From Nautilus pompilius (Eukaryota; Mollusca; Cephalopoda; Nautilida; Nautilidae): a stretch of DNA of 64,000 bases. The notes under the pieces were generated by a model, which saw nothing but the letters and a program-made list of their open reading frames with translations, ran no database searches and had not been told where the DNA came from. A program made the translations under genes and the position numbers. The stretch spans positions 36,001-100,000 of the forward strand of contig JACATO010001548.1 of the NCBI GenBank assembly GCA_018389105.1. The letters run 5' to 3'. Position 1 is the stretch's first letter; each line of letters begins with the position of its first letter. This document shows, piece by piece, positions 12,401 through 24,192 of this stretch.

Positions 12401-13255
12401 TCCGAGAGGTGATGATGACAACGGACAGCGGTTTGTTCCGGGTGTTTGTCCCTTTAATTCTGGCCACTCAGCTTCACCGGGTGGCGCCAAATGCCAGGTT
12501 TAGGGATGGGGCCCCGCCGGGAAGGCGGAAGAGAAAGTCGGACTCGAACCCGCGATATTAACTCCACAAACAGAAGCACGCGAGATGTCTGCGCCCCGAT
12601 GGCTTTCTGCTTCTTGGATGCTGCTCGCAGCAGACTACAAGACAACTGACGATGCTGTTTCCGCCTGATTATCCGTTCCGTGTAGAGGGATACCTCCGGT
12701 ACTCTGGTCATTTCCACAGCCGCAGCTCTCCCTGGTGTGACGTCATCTCTTGACCTTCACCCAGTCGCTGCACCCAGATTCTTCAGTGGCAGTAAAAGAA
12801 AGCCATTAATATTGTATTTTTAGAAACTAGGTTTCAGATAAATCTAGTAGGGTTTTGATGTATTTGTGAATGGCGATAAAAGGAAAGTGAAGGTCAGGAT
12901 GAAACGGAGTAAAATATTAAATTAGTCGGAAGTATATCGATAAATAACGGGGATAGTTTTTATATCGATATGTGGAGATCACGTGCAGTTTCTTCTTTGT
13001 GTTTTAAAACGAAGAAAGAAACAAACGAAACGAGAGGGAACAAACAATATGGACACACAGCGGGTAAAGTGGACAGGACGGCCTATTGCAAACGAATGTT
13101 CATATTCGATTCTTCAAGAGCAGTAGATGGCATCACTAGAATACGAATAATCGAAAAAAAGATCTGGAGGTTGGTGTTTGTTTCACTTTGACAAAATGTC
13201 ATTTTGGGAACAGTTTGCTGTAGTCCAGCAAAAGGCATTTATCACTAAAACCTGC
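9500..13255. other. Intergenic; no gene recognised
   Basis: Mixed sequence with short purine runs (GA near 10206-10230, AT-rich at 11580) and a CT/TA tract near 11430. No open frame here shows a domain, signal peptide or consistent splice signals. Confidence 0.4.
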
Positions 13256-13259
13256 AATA

Positions 13260-13790
13260 CATCTCTCTCTCTCTCTCCATCTCTCCCACTCTCCCTCCCA
13301 TCTCTCTCTCTCTCACTCCATCTCTCTCACTCTCTCACTCCCTCCCTCCCATATCTCCATCTTTCTCTCTCTCTCTCTTTCCTTCTTCCTCCTCACACTG
13401 TGCAATTATATCATCTCTCTCTCTCTTTCCTTATTCCCTATCTTCTTCCTCCTCACTCTGTGCAATTATATCATCAGTCTCTCTCCCTCTCTCTCCTTCT
13501 TCCTCCTCACTCTGTGCAATTATATCATCAGTCTCTCTCCCTCTCTCTTTCCTTCTTTCTCCTCACTCTGTGCAATTATATCATCAGTCTCTCTCCCTCT
13601 CTCTTTCCTTCTTTCTCCTCACTCTGTGCAATTATATCATCTCTCTCTCTCTCTCTTTCCTTCTCCCCTATCTTCTTCCTCCTCATTCTGTGCAATTATA
13701 TCATCAGTCTCTCTCTCTCTCTCCTTCCCTATCTTCTTCCTCCTCACTCCATGCAATTATATCATCAGTCTCTCTCTCTCTCTCTCTAAA
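13260..13790. repeat. Pyrimidine-rich minisatellite, about seven copies
   Basis: CT-rich DNA in which the marker GTGCAATTATATCAT recurs at 13400, 13460, 13514, 13570, 13626 and 13690 (and as ATGCAAT at 13751), giving a period of 54-64 bases. Length varies through CT expansion. Long Ser/Leu open frames over it are repeat artefacts. Confidence 0.93.
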
Positions 13791-14213
13791 GCACACAGAG
13801 AGAACATTAAGCCAGATTTTTTCTCATTATCACCTGTAAACAGACATCAGATACCGTTTTAATGTATCTTTAAACATATTATTCAGCTTTTTCACTTTCT
13901 TGCTTGTTTGTTTATTATATATTTATGTGGGGAAGAACAGATTACTGATAAGTGAGTATATTTATGAAAACACCTGATCCCAGGTGCATTTCTGCTCTCA
14001 GCCAGAATGCACGGGGGCAGCGTTGTGAAGTCACCGGAACTCGACCGTATACGCGCGCAGTCACCTGGCCACCGAATGAAGTCGATAATGATTTTAAAAA
14101 GGTGGTAAAATGTTTAGTAAAACGGCCCTTTCTTGTCCAATTTAGCGGAATCAACCGGTTGTTGTTTTTGTTTTTGCTCTAATTGTCTAAAGTAATTTAG
14201 ATTTTGTAAAATC

Positions 14214-14214
<1 letters not shown>

Positions 14215-14291
<77 letters not shown>

Positions 14292-14335
14292 AGATGGAGA
14301 GAGAGAGAGAGACGCACACAGACAGACAGACAGAC
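14215..14335. repeat. (GA)n and (GACA)n microsatellite
   Basis: Runs of GA interrupted by GGAGATG, ending in ACAGACAGACAG. Confidence 0.95.
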
Positions 14336-15156
14336 AAGCAAGACGTTCCAGATAGATTTTTCAATAGTCCAGTAGACAGAGGTATGTGGCTTGATGGGAT
14401 TTCTACTCTACACATCAGAAATCCCGAGCCTGGTGTGCTGAAGTTAATAGGTGTTCCAAATGTCTACCATTGAGATTCACACAGGCCAATATTGCAGCAT
14501 CTGACAAGAAAGACATGGCATTGTTTGTTTGTTTGTTGTTTGTGTTTTTTTTAAGAAATGGCTGTTGGTGGGGGCATTAACAGTTCTCCGTTAGAGATGA
14601 TGGATGGTAGGCAGCTGGCTCTGTGGAAGTTTGGCTCGATCAAACTGCAGGAAGAGACACAAACCCTGGGAAGGATTACTCTTTTCTTGACATGAAGTTG
14701 AGAGTAGCCCAGTACGCATGGCTGTGTTTGTTCTTAGCTCATTCAACTCAAAGCCCGCCTCATCTGACTGCACAGTCATGCTCTGTTTAACAATCACTCG
14801 CAGAAATCAAACCTCAGATCTCCCTTATCCTTCTTCGGTGACTGGAAACACGCAACGTGAGGGCTGTACCATTTCGTTGCACAGTATCTAGTCTGCGAGC
14901 CTTCCACCTTAATGCTGAGAGACAGAATGTCTTTGTATGGTAGTGTACATGCATCATTTTAGGACACTCTGTATAATAAGTATATACATACACCTTTCAG
15001 AATAATAACATAATGAAAATAGCAAAATTGCTAATGAACATATGATATTATTTCTCCATGAACAACCCGAAACCCAAGCAAAACAACTGGTTTAGCTGAA
15101 ATTTTAAGATGTGCCTTTCAAAAATAATTATCAAAGAGTGTGAAGGTACTCATTCA

Positions 15157-15660
15157 GCATTTGATAGGAAAAGCTTTGGGAATCAAGAAAAATACCTGAA
15201 GATAACTTCTCTGAGAGATCTGGGAAAATCCTCTGGAGTTCAAGTTCATGACTTGACAGTACAAAGATCTTTGGAACAAAGAAGACCTAAACGATGGATG
15301 GAAATCAAGAAGCCCCTTTTTCGTAAAGAGAATAACGCCAAGCGACTGAAATATTCCAACCAACACCAAAACCAGATTCAAGAACAATGGAACAAAGTTC
15401 TTCGATCAGATGGATGGTGTGAAATTTTGGGATTGAGGAGAAAGTAAGATTTAAGGGAAAGAATTGGAGAGGAGAATAAGGAAACGTGTCTGCAGCCTAC
15501 AGTAAGGATTCTGCTTAGGTTTTGGGTGTATTCTTGGCCAAGAATTCAATAACAGCAGGACGAAATATCAGCACACTCAGATACAAGCCGATCCTTATTC
15601 ACCCTGCTATTCCTTCAGTAATTAAGTGTATTCATATTTCAACATGACAGTGATCTAAAA
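15157..15660 (+). pseudogene. Tc1-like transposase remnant
   Basis: The plus-strand frame ending at 15447 reads KKPLFRKENNAKRLKYSNQH and then QEQWNKVLRSD, matching the linker between the DNA-binding and catalytic parts of Tc1-type transposases, where WxxVLWSDE carries the first catalytic Asp. Further on, near 15642-15660, QHDSDLKC resembles the QQDNDPKHT block around the second catalytic Asp. Stops and a deletion separate the two, so the copy is dead. Ends and target duplication were not found. Confidence 0.72.
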
Positions 15661-15931
15661 TGTTTACAATGCAAAAATAGAAAATGGAGTGCTACATTTA
15701 TTAGAGTTGCTTCTACAAATATTCTTAAGATAGATTAAGGATCCTGACAGAGTGTGCAATATTTTCTATTCTATTATTGTTATGTTGACAATGAGAATTA
15801 ATTACCACTACAATGATCTACAATAACAGTATTGTAAGGGAAATAACTCTAACAGTAAAAAAATAAGTGCAATAACCCAAATTTACTCATTTCTAATTTT
15901 AAGTTCTTATATAAGGGAAATAACTCTTAAT

Positions 15932-15938
<7 letters not shown>

Positions 15939-15980
<42 letters not shown>
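15939..15980. repeat. (AAT)n microsatellite
   Basis: About fourteen uninterrupted AAT/ATA triplets. Confidence 0.97.
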
Positions 15981-15981
<1 letters not shown>

Positions 15982-16241
15982 CGTGCGGCTCTTTTAAATA
16001 AATATAACCACGGTGAGCTTTTATCTTCGGACATCGTCTTTCAGAATAATATATTTCTTTTTTATAAATTGAATCCATTTGTGAAATATTTAATTATTAT
16101 TTTCACATGACGGGTACATCAGCCACGTCTCAGTTCTCATACAACTTTTCGTGTAAAATCTGTTACGCGTCGTCATCTGAGGCCAACGAGACCCCCTTTC
16201 CGCGAGTTTTCCTCCCTAATTCTGCAAAAGAATTACTTGTA

Positions 16242-16570
16242 ATCTTCTTCTTCTTCGATCACCCATTTTTCATGAGAGTGGGATGCGTTGCACACTGTTG
16301 TTATGCGAACTCTGGTCCAGTGCATCCGTCTTCAGCAGTGGTTTATTCTGCTGACTTTTCCTTGTCATAGGACACTTGCCACCGTCGTGGATATAGTGTG
16401 TCCTCCACCCTTGGTTCCTCTGTCTGGGTGCCTACACAGGCCACGCAGAGACTGGAGCAATGCCAGTAAAGTACCTTGCTCAAGGGTCACAACAATGTGC
16501 CAGCAGCGGGAATTGAACCCAGGACCCTTAGGGTCCTGAAGCCAACACACTCACCACTGAGCCACATCGC
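16242..16570 (-). mobile_element. tRNA-derived SINE
   Basis: Read on the minus strand, the element begins with a tRNA-like head carrying an A box TGGCTCAGTGG (16554-16564) and B box GGTTCAATTCC (16509-16519), spaced as in a Pol III promoter. The body includes CCTTGAGCAAGG (16473-16484), which resembles the conserved central domain of V-type SINEs of vertebrates and other animals. The 3' tail is a short GAA repeat (16242-16256). It is expected to be mobilised by a partner LINE; no target duplication was established. Confidence 0.85.
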
Positions 16571-16604
16571 ATCATCATCATCATCGATGATGATGATGAT
16601 GAAT
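16571..16604. repeat. (CAT)n(GAT)n palindrome
   Basis: A run of ATC triplets is followed directly by ATG/GAT triplets, making a near-perfect self-complementary tract abutting the 5' end of the SINE. Confidence 0.9.
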
Positions 16605-16883
16605 GATGAATGATCTTGAAAAATCTGCTTAATGAAATCGAACCTTCTGCTGTCTTAGTGATCGCTCAGATATCTAACATGCAAAGTGGTATGGTCCCAC
16701 TGTAACACTACAGGGTGGTATTGTCCCCCTGTATCACTGCCACTAATTGAAGATTCTCTGCTCGCCGGAGATACTACCTTTGAAGCCTCCACTAATGAAA
16801 TATCAGGTTGTTACAGAAGCTTTGTCGGGTTTTTTTTTTACCGCAACAACGAGACTCCAGATCGATGCTGAACATGAGGTTTA

Positions 16884-17760
16884 TTAACCAGAGTAAGCTC
16901 CCTTACAGTCAGTACACTTCTGCCATCGAGTTGCAAGTGCATTTTTACCATTTTGACAAAAATCTGGATTCCTGGAGTCGATAAACTGTTGGAAGGCAGT
17001 TTCAATCGCTGCTTGGTTGGAGGAGGATTTCATACGGAGGAAGCTGTCGAGGTGTTTAGAAAGATGGTAGCCTGTGGGAGAAAGGTTTGGTGAATAGGAG
17101 GCTGGGTGAGGGAGAACTTCGTACCCCAACGTGTTCAGATTCTGAAGAGTCACCGTGAGGACGATCGTTGTCGTGGAGCGGGATCGGGCCTCTTTGATTC
17201 CCCAATAACGGCCAGCTGTCGTTGGGAGAGTTTCTGATGAACAACGTTTAATTCACGACAACTGTGATGGTTTCGCCAGGTTGCAAGTTGTTGTAGGGGA
17301 TGACACCGGTTGCAGTCCATCAGTCAGTGACCATGACCTCCTTTGGGTGGAGGCTGGGTTTCGGGATGTGGTTAGGCGCCTTGTCTCTGTCGAGCCACTG
17401 CGCTGATCGTCGTAAGAGATCCATTTATGCCAAGCGAAGAGCAGATCTCCGATTTTCTTGCTGTTCATCCAACTCGTGTGCCGCCCACCTGTCGAGCCCT
17501 TTTCACCTGGCCGATTGCGTCGAGCAGCCGCAGTGCTTACGTCGAGCTCTCCATCCAGCGGTTCCCCGCACTGTTCTTCTCGGATCGGCTTTCAGACGGA
17601 CGGTCGTCACCACAGCGGGAACGGACGTCGGCTAGGCTCGCATCTCCTGATCGAGACTTCGCTAACCATCGTGGCGCCGCGCACCCATATCTCCTGAGAC
17701 CCGGCCTGAACTGGTCGAGCAAAACGACACAACCACAAGGACGCAAGAAACGAACCCCGA
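16884..17760 (-). pseudogene. mariner transposase pseudogene
   Basis: Minus-strand fragments in different frames together match a mariner transposase. In coding order: an ELDEQQENRR-like stretch near 17450-17480, WHKWISYDD, QWLDRDKAPNHIPKP (near 17340-17400), then MTLQNLNTLGYEVLPHP with the SPNLSPTGYHLSKHL block (near 17050-17153) that holds the last catalytic Asp region, and finally the C-terminal RWQKCTDCKG. Several frameshifts and an internal deletion before the QWLDRD segment show the copy is inactive. Plus-strand open frames over 17300-17807 are shadows. Terminal repeats were not identified. Confidence 0.88.
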
Positions 17761-17900
17761 ATGACCATCGGTTCTTGAAAAGACCATTTTTTTTTTTGTT
17801 TTCATAATAAATTCGTGGCTTCTCGGGATTGAACTACAATGACCTAACGTCAGCCTTATGACAACTGCTGAGCTGAAGAAGTATTTCGGTGTTGGCCAAA

Positions 17901-17905
17901 TAATT
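17901..17905. other. Target-site duplication, left copy (TAATT)
   Basis: Five bases directly before the left inverted repeat, matching 20005-20009. Confidence 0.75.
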
Positions 17906-20004
17906 CACTGGTCAACAAGTATTTTTCATCAAGCATATGTCAAGGTGCACTTAGTGTAGTTTTTAATGCTGATTTAAAATATACAATTAGTTTTTTGACG
18001 TCACGTACAGTTTTCAAGATGAGAAAGTTTTTGGTTTTAGCTCATGCATTATATAGAAATTCCAATTAATGACGTGTATGCATGTATTTCATTTACATCA
18101 CGGAAACATACCTTTAAAATAAACTACATTATTCATTGCTGCATAGTTCAGATGCAATATTGCATCATCTTAAATTAACCAATCAAGTTTTGTCTGATGA
18201 AATAGGTATTTCAACATCTCAAATTGTCCAGTCACAATTGGTCTGATGAAATATTTCATCATCTCAAATTCAATATAAGTATAACCGTTTGTATCTATTT
18301 CCCTACTTGTTTTACAGTGTTAACAATGTCAAGACAGTGTAGAAATCCTCCTGATGTGTTTTGTTATGTCTGTGGACAATTTATTGTGAAAGCTCAAAAA
18401 CGTACAATAATATCAGAGATCAATAAGATTTATAAACTATACTTTGACTGTCCTCTTGGAGATCAGGACAAGTTATGGGCACCACATTTTATCTGCTCAG
18501 CTTGCTCAAATGGCTTACGTGACTGGTTCAATAAGAGGAAGAAGTCCATGCCTTTTGCCATTCCAATGATATGGAGGGAGCTGAAAGACCATTTTAATGA
18601 CTTATTTTTGCAAAGTAAATGTCACAGGATTTTGTATGAAGAATAAACACAAAATTGTGTATCCCAATTTGGATTCTGCAATGAGACCTGTGCCTCACAA
18701 TGGAAGTCTGCCAATTCCAGCTCCACCAGATGATGGTACTGAAACATCAGATGATGCTGACTGTCACGATAGTGCTGCTGAGGAAGATTACGCGGTTTAT
18801 TGACTCTTCAAAACAAAGTTTAAAAGCTGTACTTCTCCATAATGGTAATTTGAAGCCCTCCATTCCCATTGCACACTCCATTCATCTTCATGAATCATAT
18901 GAGAATATGGAACTTTTACTTCATGCCATTGCCTATGAAAGATACTCATGGAAAATATGTGGAGATTTAAAAGTCATTGGAATGTTAATGGGAATGCAGT
19001 CAGGTTTCACAAAATACTGTTGTTTCTTGTGTCTATGGGATAGTCGGGCAACTGACAGACATTATTCGGAATCAAACTGGCAGACAAGAACATCATACCA
19101 GCCAGGACTGTCTAGCGTCAAGAATACACCTCTTGTAGATCCATGTAATGTCCTATTGCCTCCGTTGCACATAAAGCTTGGACTGATGAAACAGTTTGTA
19201 AAGACACTAGGGAAGAGAAATGCCAGAGGGTTTGAGTATATTCTAGAAAAGTTTCCCAAAATCACACAGGCGAAGTTGAAAGAGGGTATCTTTGTCGGAC
19301 CCCAAATTAGAGAAGTACTCAAAGATGTCAACTTCAAGACAACACTGGATGAACTGGAACTGCCTGCCTGGAATACTTTCAATTGGATCTGTGAGAATTT
19401 CTTGGGCAACAAGAAGGCAATGGACTACAAGGATGGCATGAAGAATCTTCTGAAATGTTACTCAGCAATGGGTTGTCGCATGTCACTGAAACTTCACTTC
19501 TTGGATTCCCATCTGGATTTCTTCGCAGATAACCTTGGAGCAGTGTCTGATGAACATGGTGAAAGATTTCACCAGGACATTAGTGCTATGGAGAAACGGT
19601 ACCAAGGCTTCTGGAATGACAGTATGCTGCTGGCTGACTACTGCTGGACACTTTACCGTGATCAACCAGATCAGGAACACCGCAGGAAATCCAAATCACA
19701 ATGTTTCTAACTCTGTTGTTCTAACTTTGTCTGACCCATTTTTTGTGTATTCACTCTTTGTAGAATGATAGTGATGGTTTTTAACTCAATAAACTCATTT
19801 ACTTTCTAAAAATAACATGTCCTTATTTATTACGTTAATGATTTCATATATACAAATATGTAAATATTTGCATGTATCTACTGGAAAACTGATTCGTGTT
19901 GCATACAAATAGAGTGAAATTTTGAAATCTGCATGAAAAATTAGTCTAAAAAAGTTGGTTTGCATTCATTATGGGTATAATACATTTAAGTTTGTTGACC
20001 AGTG
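17906..20004 (+). mobile_element. 2.1-kb DNA transposon with 13-bp TIRs and 5-bp target duplication
   Basis: The left end CACTGGTCAACAA (17906-17918) is repeated exactly in inverse orientation at the right end (19992-20004). Both ends are flanked by TAATT (17901-17905 and 20005-20009), a 5-bp target-site duplication. The interior carries one broken plus-strand gene with a CxxC-rich N-terminus. CACTG ends recall the CACTA/Mirage/Chapaev group, while a 5-bp duplication is more like Transib; the superfamily is left open. Confidence 0.85.
18326..19710 (+). pseudogene. Broken transposase-like gene of the 2.1-kb element
   Basis: The product belongs to a multi-copy family I recognise from many invertebrate genomes as uncharacterised proteins; I have no name for it. 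From the ATG at 18326 the N-terminus has CYVCG and later CSACSNGLRDW, a likely zinc-binding pair, followed by KKSMPFAIPMIWRE. Near 18600 the frame shifts by one and continues to a stop at about 18803. A third frame resumes near 18805 with SLKAVLLHNGN, then CCFLCLWDSR, LLPPLHIKLGLMKQF and GERFHQDISAMEKRYQG, the likely catalytic core, ending at 19710. From memory, intact relatives have extra residues between the second and third segments, so an internal deletion is likely. An AATAAA at 19788-19793 could serve as its poly(A) signal. Two frame breaks make it non-functional. Confidence 0.75.
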
Positions 20005-20009
20005 TAATT
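20005..20009. other. Target-site duplication, right copy (TAATT)
   Basis: Five bases directly after the right inverted repeat, matching 17901-17905. Confidence 0.75.
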
Positions 20010-23000
20010 AAAGCTGTTACAATTAAAGTGGCTACACCTTCCAGGAATGGAAATATGGCGAATAATTTTGAAAGAGTATCTCTTTAGCACCAGACAGTAA
20101 GGCTGGGGCGAAGATAAGCTGCAGGCACCCATTGAAAATCGTTAACCTTTGGTCAGCTGTGGATTAGAAGGGCCAACATCACTGGCTCCAGTCGGTGATG
20201 GTTTTCGTATGAATGGTTCAGATGCGCCTGAAAAATATACGTTCGAAAAATGCACCTGTATTGTTACCGAAGGTGCGAAAGCCACGACTGGGAATAAGGC
20301 GGGTATACCTGGTTTTCTGAGACAAAGTAGCATTTCTTGTTCTCTGTTTAATTGTCATTCACCGTGGCGGCTCTGTTGGAAATTCCTCAGCTAATAACGT
20401 GATGACAAAGGCTAAAATTACAGATGGGATACGAGGAGGTGACTGCGCTCAAAGCCATCAACAGCTCGGGCTATTTCTTCGAGAAGTTAAGGTAGCGCGC
20501 AGGGATGTCTCCCCCCCCAAAAGCAGGTATTTAACGGTTAAATTATGGAAAACTTACCAGGTTTCTGTTCTCAGGAAAGGAATTAGCCATATTCCGAGAG
20601 ATGGAGTCAAAGTTGACGCTGCCAAGTTTTGAGGCGGACCTGTCCTCAACATACCCATTCTGACCGACACGAAACAGTTGTTTCCACTCTCCCGGGCTCG
20701 CCAACCCAGCATCTCCGTTAAAGCTGCAGATCCAGTGAAAGATGAAAACGCATCTAATCGTGACAAAATGTCTGCGAGTGCTGTGCAACGAATGACTAAT
20801 TTGAAGTCATTGTTTAATTATATTTCTATTGCATTTATTTGAAGTTGAAAGATGTCTGCTAAAACCTTTTTTTTTTTTGTTCATTTACAGTTTTAGTTAA
20901 AATGTTATTAATTCTCTGAACATCACTTCGGCTCTCTCTCTCTGTGTCTCCTCATCAAGCCTGGACCAGTTTGGTCCGGTACATACAGGATTTACCAAAT
21001 GGAGATAATGCAATTTTTGTAAGATTAACTTTATATATTGTTTTTTTAACGATCTAATCAAGTTCATGTATTTTTTTTGCCTTTTCTCTTATTATATAAG
21101 GAATGTATCCATCTATTGGGAGCGTTTGACACGTGATCCAACTTTAGAAACCACCTGCATCTATGTGAATAATGTACGATTTTTCTTTAGTTAGGCCATA
21201 ATTTATATTTAAAACCTTACATTCTTGATCATCTAATTCGATAACATCTCCAGGGGAAGTCTGATACTTTTTCTCCACTAACTACATCTATATTAGATAC
21301 ATCTAGCTTATTTGGTGCCCGTTCTATCAATGACATCATAATCTGCTAAGGGAGCTAACTATTCCAGTCATCTTTAAACAAGCGCAGGTTCTTTAAATGG
21401 AATATACTTGTTTGTGGTACAACAGAGATAGAAGCTTCTATCACAGCGAGACTCGTTTTGATGGTCACAGGAGACTTCCTTGCTGTCGTGATTGACTTGC
21501 GAATACACGAGAGACTTTTAAAATCCTTATCAAGGTGGATCATATTTACCTGATTTTACAGCAAGCAGCTTGAGGCCGTTAATATGCCCACCTTATCCAT
21601 TTATCAGAAAGCGCATCTATACTCTCACTTCTGTCACATTAGCCTCAATGTAAAAATTAGTGTTTTCTTTACTGCTGTCTCTTGAAAAATTATAATTTTG
21701 TCATAGGCTCTCGACTGGCTTAAGAACTGGGAGCGGTTTGTTTGGAACAGGTGACCTCCCTCTATGTAAGCGAGATCTGCTGCCAGCAGCTATCCACCAC
21801 TGCCAACTTTTCCCCGTGATGACTTTTATTAAATTTTCATCAAGATTTTAAAAATAATTATACACAATCTGTGAATTAACATCGTTTTTCCTGAAGTAAT
21901 CGCGGTTGGCATTTTATTTAGTTAAGTAAAAATTTACCCTTTAAACAGCTGACAGGTGCGAGTGGAGAAAGTGGGGGTTAAATAAGAGAAAATAGTTAGT
22001 TTGAAAGAAACAGGCGAAGTTTGGGCAGACAGACCTTCTTCTCTACTCGTTGCCAGTAACTATGCAGATTGCATCAGCTTGGAAATTTAAGTGGAGCTTC
22101 TAGCATTCTATAGGTGTCAAATAAAAATGTAACAAGTGCAGTTAGTACCCAGAAAGCTGACAGTGTTCTGTCGTTGTTTTTTGTTTAAAACTGATTTCAG
22201 AAAAGCTCTGTTTTGTAAGTCGGCGTAGAGAGGCTGGATGTAGTAGATCTTTTAGCACCATGGTAATATCTCAATACTCCGCTTCCATCGGGAGGTTGGC
22301 TGGGTGCTCCCACACCACTACTACAAGAGTTTGTAGATAAAGTACATGTAGCAGGGAAGATGGTGAAGTCTGAAAGTCCCGCTAGACGAAAAGTACTTCG
22401 AGTATCCATCCTTTTCGGAAAGCAATGTCTGTTTAATGGCTTTTTTTCTTTCTTTCTAAAAACCCCATTTAGCATTTTGGAATAAGAAGATTTCAAGGCG
22501 GCTTTTCTGAGTAGAAAGGCTCTGGCAATATCTGTCTCGAGGTAATCCTGTTTCTTCTGTCTCTGAGCGAGTTCCCTTCGTGTACTGTGCCCCGGCGAAT
22601 TAACTATCGAAAATTAGAGCCGGCCATTGGCGAGTCGGTCGGTGTTCCAATAAGGGAGACACCGATCTCTCGGTCTTTGCGGCGGTGTCAAGTGTTTTCG
22701 TTAAACCGAAAGGATAGCCGAGTACAGTAGTGCCAATTATCCATCACTGTCAGTGGACCAGGACAAGGTCCGACAAGCCTGATTGATGTCAGGCGTAAGT
22801 CTCTCCCCCCCCCAACCTAACCCAACCAGTTCAGTCAGCCGCCCGAGGGGCCCATGGCCGACGATCTGCCCCAACCATCTCCCCTAATAAATCCCTAACA
22901 CTTATCAGAATAAACGCGACTGTTTCCGACAAAAAAAAAAAATTAAATTGCATGAAAGACATGAATGGATATTAAATCATAGGTGAGGGTAAAAACAGCG

Positions 23001-24190
23001 ACGGTTCGGATCGTGTCCCCCAGGTACCAGCTCCAGGAGGACGTTGAGCCCCGAGACTGTTCGCGAAGAGCGGGCGGCGTAGCCAAGGTAATCGACCGAT
23101 ACCTTCTAATTGTATCAGCATCTCTGCTGCCGGCCGCCTGGGGGTAGTCCCCCTGACGAGAAATGCTAGGTTTCGAGTAGGAACGAGTGTTTGGCATCGG
23201 GGACCTTGGTCGTCAGCAGCTTTGCGACAAAAATTGTCCTAGGGCTAATCTGGGGACGGCGGCAGAACTCGGTGATGGATACCCTCTCCACACCCAGAAT
23301 TTCTGTCACAGTAGCGAGACGGGCACGCAACGACTTAAACCGATCAGTTCCCGTAGGGTGCGCATCGAATGTCCCTTTACTGCGTTCATTAGGGATACAG
23401 CCTCTGGTGGTGGTGGAGAGTTAGGCTGAGACGCAAACACGTCTTGGATGCCGCGGCGATAAAGCGCATAACCCGCGGGTGAAGACTGGTTTTGAAAAGG
23501 TCAGGTGACGGCTGTTCGTCAGTCTGAGAGCCGGAGGGTGGACAGTGATGGAGCGTAGCCGCCAGCCAGCCCGCCCGCCCGCCCGCGTGACGGTATGCGA
23601 ACAGGGATCTGGGTCAGGGTGTGAACGTTCGCTAGCTTCCCCAACGTCATCTCCTGTCCAGGTACGAACCTGGGATTAATGGGTTCTTCCTTTGTTCTTT
23701 TGTCTCGTTTCAATGCCTGAATAAAATCTACTTTTAAGAATACTCACGATAAACACCTCCACGCTCCGTATCATCATTAACGGGATGTTTACTAATTTAT
23801 AGTGCTGATACATGGTATATCGAATAGCAAGCAGTCGTTTAAACTCGGTGTGGCGTGTGTGGGCTTCATCCCTGCTGCTCCGCCTGTGGACAGTTGGCGA
23901 GTTCTCACGTAGGCGGTACATGTGCGCCTGTCTGGCGGATAGTCTATGCCGGCTGTTCTAGCTTAAGAATCGAACTGCGATGCGTTTTAGAGATGAACGT
24001 CAATTGAAACTACAACGGGCACCCCCCTATATCTTTGAATAACCGCCAGGTCACCTCAGTCAAACACCGGTCGACCTCAGCACACGAGCTGACTTGGCGT
24101 TTATCGTCCTCGTGGCAGACAGAACCGCTTAGTTTTCATACCCCCTTTTAAGATGTCTTTGTTGTTTCTAAATCCAATCGTGTTTAGTCG
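20010..24190. other. Intergenic; one weak exon candidate, GC-rich toward 24 kb
   Basis: No confident gene. Sequence from about 22500 to 24190 is richer in CG dinucleotides and includes a short GCCC repeat near 23564-23587. Open frames at 22943-23713 show no recognisable domain. Confidence 0.4.
20559..20723 (-). CDS. Possible internal exon of an unidentified gene
   Basis: A minus-strand frame reads GEWKQLFRVGQNGYVEDR and ends in FPENRNL exactly at a strong GTAAGT donor (20558-20553). A pyrimidine-containing acceptor ending CTGCAG lies just before 20723. Composition looks protein-like, but I recognise no family and found no partner exon with a matching phase, so this is only a candidate. Confidence 0.25.
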
Positions 24191-24192
24191 TT

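Noticed and set aside
12530..12610. Possible tRNA on the minus strand (GGGTTCGAGTCC)
   Set aside because: A B-box-like sequence is present, but the T-stem pairs poorly and no A box or acceptor-stem partner is found at the right distance.
13178..13839. Overlapping Ser/Leu-rich open frames up to 203 codons
   Set aside because: They are translations of the pyrimidine-rich minisatellite, open in several frames at once.
17300..17807. Plus-strand open frames of up to 126 codons
   Set aside because: They are antisense to the mariner pseudogene and have no recognisable domain.
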